17,758 bases of DNA, taken from CAZKUN01 sp964555935. Its GTDB lineage: Bacteria > Armatimonadota > Zipacnadia > Zipacnadales > VGFC01. The notes beneath the pieces were generated by a model. The model made no database searches. It saw nothing but the letters and a program-made list of their open reading frames with translations, and was not told where the DNA came from. Positions 14,020 to 17,758 of this stretch are shown here, one piece after another (position 1 is the first letter of the stretch; each line of letters opens with the position of its first letter). Location of the stretch: assembly GCA_964555935.1 (NCBI GenBank), contig CAZKUN010000197.1:1-17758 (forward strand), written 5' to 3'. Both the position numbers and the translations under genes were made by a program.

Positions 14020-14928
14020 TTACCCGAGGCCCGGGTGCGCCAGCTCCCGGGCCTCGTGCATAATCTCGATCCGGCCCTGGACGCGCGTCAGCAGCTCTTC
14101 GTGCAGCGCCACGCTACGAGTTACCAACGCGGACACCTGGTTGTCGGCGTCGATGCGACAGAGATCCATCCCCGCAAGCGAGGTGCCGTCGAGGTCCGTG
14201 ATGATGCACCCCGCGGTCGTCGCGATCAGGTGCCACGCCGCAACGTCATACGGCAGGAGCGCCTTCAACTTCGGCGACTCCTCACCTGACATCGGCAGCG
14301 GCCCGAATTCGTCATAGAGCTTTTTGGCTGGGTGGATGTAAGCTTCGGCCTGGCCGGACGCGACGCGCAGGACACCCCACGAGCTGGAATTCACAACAAA
14401 CGCGCCCCGCGGCCAGTACTCATCCAGCAGGTCGGCATACAGCATCCCAGCCGCCGCCCCCGAGCACCCGCAGTATTCGAGGAAGATACCGCCCCGCGCT
14501 GCATCGGGCGGCGGGCGGCGCCCAGCGACGCCGCGCGCGGCGCAGACCGCCTGGCCCGTCGCGGCATCGATGAGCACGGCGTGCTCCACGTCGGCGATCG
14601 TCTTGGGTCCGGGAGCGCGGGCCAACGCGAGGCTGACGCACCACATCGGCATCCCGGCGCGAGCCGAACGGCTGCCGTCCACCGGGTCCGCGATGAGGAG
14701 CCACTCCGCGCCGGATTCGGCGTTGATGCTATCGCGCCCGCCTTCAGAGACCACCTCAACGCTGAGCGCGTGCCGGCGACAGGCCTCAAGCAGCGCGGTC
14801 TCGGTGACATCGTCTATCCGCCACTGCAAATCTCCGTCAGGCGCCATGCCCGTCACATCAGACGCCCCGCGTGTTGAGACCGCGGATGCGTGCACTTCCT
14901 GGGCGATGTCTCTGAGCAAGTCCTCCAC
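14020..14928 (-). CDS. Inositol monophosphatase-family (FIG superfamily) protein
   Basis: A 302-residue member of the lithium-sensitive, magnesium-dependent phosphatase superfamily (inositol monophosphatase, CysQ, fructose-1,6-bisphosphatase relatives). Metal-binding elements are SEGG with Glu62, DPVDGS (81-86) and the distal YDVAAWHL with Asp228. The first element is SEGG rather than the common GEE, a departure that could alter the metal site or specificity. Substrates could be inositol phosphates, sugar phosphates or PAP; sequence does not decide. The GTG at 14928 is chosen because GGGAGG lies 6 nt upstream. It is convergent with arsM, the stops being only 5 bp apart, and the last codons lie inside a strong hairpin. 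It is divergent from the DUF4838 gene across 137 bp, in which I see no clear promoter. Confidence 0.85.
   Translation of the reverse strand: MEDLLRDIAQEVHASAVSTRGASDVTGMAPDGDLQWRIDDVTETALLEACRRHALSVEVVSEGGRDSINAESGAEWLLIADPVDGSRSARAGMPMWCVSLALARAPGPKTIADVEHAVLIDAATGQAVCAARGVAGRRPPPDAARGGIFLEYCGCSGAAAGMLYADLLDEYWPRGAFVVNSSSWGVLRVASGQAEAYIHPAKKLYDEFGPLPMSGEESPKLKALLPYDVAAWHLIATTAGCIITDLDGTSLAGMDLCRIDADNQVSALVTRSVALHEELLTRVQGRIEIMHEARELAHPGLG
14025..14056. terminator. 11-bp stem hairpin at the arsM / phosphatase junction
   Basis: CGAGGCCCGGG and CCCGGGCCTCG form a perfect 11-bp G+C-rich stem with a 10-base loop, 11 bp past the arsM stop and wholly inside the last codons of the convergent phosphatase gene. 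No T-tract follows on either strand. It is positioned to stop or slow arsM transcription and to protect the 3' end of the mRNA. Confidence 0.5.
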
Positions 14929-15065
14929 GGCGCGCCTCCCATAGCGATATGCGCAACATTTCGCGCGAGGCTACGAATACTCCTACGACACTGTGAGGAG
15001 GAACACGCGGCCTCGCGTGGGAAGCACACCACTGACTGCAATCCCTTCTGGCGGAGGCTCACCCT

Positions 15066-17564
15066 ATGCGCGCGGCACTTGTGGCGCTGTTACTCGTGGC
15101 GAACGTGATTCCCGCGTCGGCTGATACCGTCGTGCTGGCGAAGGACGGTCAGCCCGCGGCCACCATCGTCGTGGCTGAGGGTGCGGAGGCGAAGGTGATG
15201 GGCGGCGCGGAGGATCTTCAGCGCTATGTTGAGGCGATCTGCGGCGTGGAGTTGCCGATCCGAACGGATGGGCAGGCGGTTGAGGGCACGGGTCTCTATA
15301 TTGGCGAGTGCGAGCCAACGACCGAGGCGGACATGCCAGAGGACGGGCTGAACCCGGAGACGTATGCCATTCGCGTGAGGGATGGCAATATCTACTTCAC
15401 CGGCCGATGGCCGACGCCGGTGAGGTTCGCGGTTGTCTCGTTCATTGAGGATGACCTGGGCGTGGGGTGGTTCGCGCCGGGCGATCTTTGGGAGGACGTG
15501 CCGGAGGGCACAGACGGCGAGCTGAGCGTGGGTGTCACGAGCCGCGTCGTCGTGCCGGGCACGAGCCCCCGGCTCTGGAGCGGTCATGCGTGGACGGATG
15601 ACTGGAACGACTGGAACATGCGCAACAAGACGGTGGTGAGCGAGGTTGTGCCGCGCCGACAGTTCCAGAACAACGTGTTCCGCGTAATCACGGCAGGGAA
15701 GCACGCCGAAACCCACCCCGAGTACTTCCCGCTGATCGATGGGGAACGCTGGATTCCGTCCAATTCATCAGACCGATACTGGCGGCCGTGCGAGAGCAAC
15801 CCGGAGGTCATTGCAGCGGTCGTGGATTACGCCGGCGCGTTCTTCGACGGGCGACCGGACGTCGACAGCTTCTCGGTGGGGATGGACGACATCAACAAGC
15901 TGTGCTCGTGCGAGAACTGCCGGGCGTGGGATCCCGAGCCCGACAGCTACGAGAACCGCGCCTTCAGCGACCGACACTACCGGTTCGTGAATGAGGTCGC
16001 CAAGGGGATCGCCGAGACGCACCCGGATCGGTACATCGGGACGCTGATCTACAACATCGCGCGCCAGTTGCCGACGACCGTGCCGAAGCTGGAGGACAAT
16101 GTCTTCGGATTCATCACCGAGACGGCGGCGCTCTGGTGGCGCGATGACATGCAAGAGGACGACCACGAGCTGACGCGCCAGTGGGCCGCGCGGTGCAAGC
16201 ACCTAAGCCGATATGACTACATGGGCATGGGGACGATGACGCCGAGGGTGTACCCGCATACCGTGGCGGAGCAGATCAAGTTCGACAAGAGCGTGGGCAT
16301 GGAAGGAATGTACATCGAGGTCTACACGCTTCTGCCGAACACAGCCCCGATGATGTGGGCCACGGCGAAACTGCAGTGGGACCACACGCTCGACGTCGAC
16401 GAGCTGCTCGACGAGTACTACGCGCGGATGTTCCCCGAGACTCAGAGGACGATGAAGACCTACTTCGAGCTACTCGAGGACAGTTGGAACACCCCGAGGC
16501 CAGGGCGGACCGGCTGGGTACACCGGAACATCATCGCTCAGGCGACGTCGATGAGCCCAGCGGCTGTCGACCAGGGCTTCGCGTTGCTTGAGAAGGCGCT
16601 GGGCGAGACCGACGACCCGGTCGAGCAGAAGCGGATCGACATCGTACTGGGAGGCCTGCGCTACGGGAGCTACGTGATCTACGCATACGACCTCTCGCAG
16701 AAGCTCATCGGAACGCCCGTGACCAATCGCAGGCAAGCCCGGAAGGTGCTGAGCATGGTTGAGGAGATGGCGAGGCTCAGCGCGGAGAGAACCGAGCATT
16801 GGGCCCAGGCGCCGGAGCGGGATGACCTGCTCGGGGCGAACCTGCGCGGGCTGATTGACATGGGGTACCTTGCGACAGCGCAGGCCGCGAATGTTGAGAA
16901 GGGCGCGACGAGTGGCGCCCTGAGCGTGCTCGCGTGGTACGGCGAGAACGCGCCCGCGGAACTGGACGACGTGGCGGGTCGGTTAGAGACGATTGGCGGA
17001 CCGATCTCCGAACTGGTGGCGGCGTGGCGCTGGGTGGAGGCGAATTCGCCCGAGAACCAACTCGTGAATGGCGATTTCGAGGATCGCGATGAAAACGAAG
17101 ACGCGGCCGAAATGGACTGGAACACGACCGGCGCGCCGAAGGGCTGGTCGACCTGGGCACGGACACAGAGAGCGGAGTTTGGCGTCGCCGGCGCCGTCGG
17201 GCGAGAGAACTCGGCGGCAGCCCAACTCAGAGGGGCGGAGTCGGCGACATACCTGCAGACTCACGCCTGCGAGCCGGGGGAAAAATACCTCTGCTGCGCA
17301 TGGGTCAAGACCACGCCGGCCGGATCGCAGGCGGGTGCAAAGCTGACCATTCGGTACCGGACTCCCACCGGCGCGTGGCACCCTCGGCGCGACTTTGAGG
17401 CGAGCGTCAGCGCGGCGGAAAATACGGGCGAGTGGCACCCGCTCGTGCTGATGGTGACCATACCCGAGGGCGCCGGCCAGATGACGATAATGCCCGGCGC
17501 GCACGGCATGGAGGAGGGCGCGACAGCGTTGTTTGACGACGTGGTGCTGCACCTGGTGGAGTAG
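15066..17564 (+). CDS. Secreted DUF4838 (alpha-glucuronidase-like) protein with C-terminal carbohydrate-binding-like module
   Basis: An 832-residue exported protein. A signal peptide (residues 1-19, hydrophobic ALVALLLVANVI core, ASA cleavage motif before Asp20) is followed by an N-terminal alpha/beta region of the type found before the GH67 alpha-glucuronidase barrel (about 20-160). The DUF4838 barrel-like domain (about 170-430) contains the family's cysteine motif LCSCENC, Cys280, 282 and 285. A helical region spans about 430-660, and a beta-rich module beginning QLVNGDFED (about 665-832) resembles CBM4/9-type carbohydrate-binding domains. The likely job is binding or hydrolysis of plant or microbial polysaccharide outside the cytoplasm; activity is not established for the family. 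The ATG has GGAGG 8 nt upstream. It stands alone and is followed by a strong hairpin. Confidence 0.9.
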   Translation: MRAALVALLLVANVIPASADTVVLAKDGQPAATIVVAEGAEAKVMGGAEDLQRYVEAICGVELPIRTDGQAVEGTGLYIGECEPTTEADMPEDGLNPETYAIRVRDGNIYFTGRWPTPVRFAVVSFIEDDLGVGWFAPGDLWEDVPEGTDGELSVGVTSRVVVPGTSPRLWSGHAWTDDWNDWNMRNKTVVSEVVPRRQFQNNVFRVITAGKHAETHPEYFPLIDGERWIPSNSSDRYWRPCESNPEVIAAVVDYAGAFFDGRPDVDSFSVGMDDINKLCSCENCRAWDPEPDSYENRAFSDRHYRFVNEVAKGIAETHPDRYIGTLIYNIARQLPTTVPKLEDNVFGFITETAALWWRDDMQEDDHELTRQWAARCKHLSRYDYMGMGTMTPRVYPHTVAEQIKFDKSVGMEGMYIEVYTLLPNTAPMMWATAKLQWDHTLDVDELLDEYYARMFPETQRTMKTYFELLEDSWNTPRPGRTGWVHRNIIAQATSMSPAAVDQGFALLEKALGETDDPVEQKRIDIVLGGLRYGSYVIYAYDLSQKLIGTPVTNRRQARKVLSMVEEMARLSAERTEHWAQAPERDDLLGANLRGLIDMGYLATAQAANVEKGATSGALSVLAWYGENAPAELDDVAGRLETIGGPISELVAAWRWVEANSPENQLVNGDFEDRDENEDAAEMDWNTTGAPKGWSTWARTQRAEFGVAGAVGRENSAAAQLRGAESATYLQTHACEPGEKYLCCAWVKTTPAGSQAGAKLTIRYRTPTGAWHPRRDFEASVSAAENTGEWHPLVLMVTIPEGAGQMTIMPGAHGMEEGATALFDDVVLHLVE

Positions 17565-17569
17565 GCAGA

Positions 17570-17624
17570 CGGCGACGGCATGAGCTGGCTGGAAGCCGGC
17601 GGTCCAGTCAGCGGCGACGGCATG
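17570..17624. repeat. 13-bp direct repeat (CGGCGACGGCATG, two copies)
   Basis: CGGCGACGGCATG occurs at 17570-17582 and 17612-17624, 42 bp apart start to start, between the DUF4838 stop and the terminal hairpin. The second copy abuts the hairpin. No function is evident; it may be a small duplication. Confidence 0.6.
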
Positions 17625-17647
17625 CAACGGGGCGGGCGCCCCGTTGC
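17624..17647. terminator. Strong hairpin between convergent genes
   Basis: GCAACGGGGC and GCCCCGTTGC form a perfect 10-bp stem around GGGC, 59 bp past the DUF4838 stop and 21 bp past the stop of the incoming minus-strand gene. It is well placed as a bidirectional terminator, but there is no T-tract on either side. Confidence 0.6.
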
Positions 17648-17668
17648 CACGCGACGTTGGGAGCGAGG

Positions 17669-17758
17669 TCAGGCGCCCCGGGCCTCTGCCTCGAGTTCGC
17701 GGATGAAGGCGAAATCCTCCTTCGTCTGCTTGAGTAGGAAGTCGGTGGTGTCAGCCGG
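17669..17758 (-). CDS. 3' end of an unidentified gene
   Basis: A minus-strand frame enters from the window edge and stops with TGA at 17669-17671. The last 29 residues read PADTTDFLLKQTKEDFAFIR then ELEAEARGA, an amphipathic charged helix with strong G/C bias in third codon positions. That, and the hairpin between it and the convergent DUF4838 gene, supports a real gene end. The family cannot be identified from this fragment. Confidence 0.6.
   Translation of the reverse strand, partial: PADTTDFLLKQTKEDFAFIRELEAEARGA

Noticed and set aside
1..17758. tRNA, rRNA, CRISPR arrays, insertion sequences or phage genes
   Set aside because: None seen: no regularly spaced repeats, no transposase or integrase motifs, and no cloverleaf candidates in the short intergenic gaps.

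Overview
The window is G+C-rich and densely packed. Most genes have clear Shine-Dalgarno sites, GTG starts are common, and stops and starts often overlap. A 10-N assembly gap marks it as a draft or metagenomic scaffold. The gene mix (carbohydrate-active enzymes, a sulfatase-fold enzyme, Gfo/Idh/MocA and SDR oxidoreductases, a DUF4838 secreted protein, a glycyl radical enzyme and arsenic methylation) suggests an uncultured heterotrophic bacterium living at least partly without oxygen. It would fit the Planctomycetota, Latescibacterota, Hydrogenedentota or Armatimonadota; that placement is a loose inference, as there is no rRNA or marker gene here.

Layout. Positions 1-2171: the 3' end of an alpha/beta hydrolase (+), convergent with a translationally coupled minus-strand pair, a PPC/DUF296 protein followed by a Gfo/Idh/MocA oxidoreductase. 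Positions 2181-2261: a short coding-like remnant on the minus strand. Positions 2266-4114: an AEC-family permease (+), convergent with a lone ParB-like gene (-). An AT-rich promoter region and a perfect 24-bp palindrome with a CACGTG centre lie upstream of parB. Positions 4136-7491: a HypD-like glycyl radical enzyme (-) divergent from an SDR (+). Positions 7506-12516: a minus-strand unit of GH38 alpha-mannosidase, a sulfatase-fold hydrolase with Thr at the usual formylglycine position (ATGA overlap), and a small membrane-anchored protein. Positions 12662-14014: an arsenic module, arsR then arsM, driven by a promoter that predicts a leaderless arsR transcript; arsM contains the assembly gap. 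Positions 14020-14928: an inositol-monophosphatase-family protein (-), convergent with arsM. Positions 15066-17564: a secreted DUF4838 protein with a C-terminal carbohydrate-binding-like module (+), followed by a strong hairpin and the 3' end of a further minus-strand gene.

How the parts may work together. The esterase-like hydrolase, GH38 enzyme, sulfatase-fold hydrolase, DUF4838 protein, oxidoreductases and permease point to breakdown of decorated polysaccharides or glycans and import of small organic acids. The glycyl radical enzyme points to anaerobic use of hydroxyproline or a similar substrate, which would fit a diet of glycoprotein or extracellular-matrix material. Its activating enzyme and a pyrroline-5-carboxylate reductase are not in the window. 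The arsenic pair is a self-contained detoxification cassette. No tRNA, rRNA, CRISPR array, transposase or phage gene was seen, and no stretch over about 300 bp lacks a gene.
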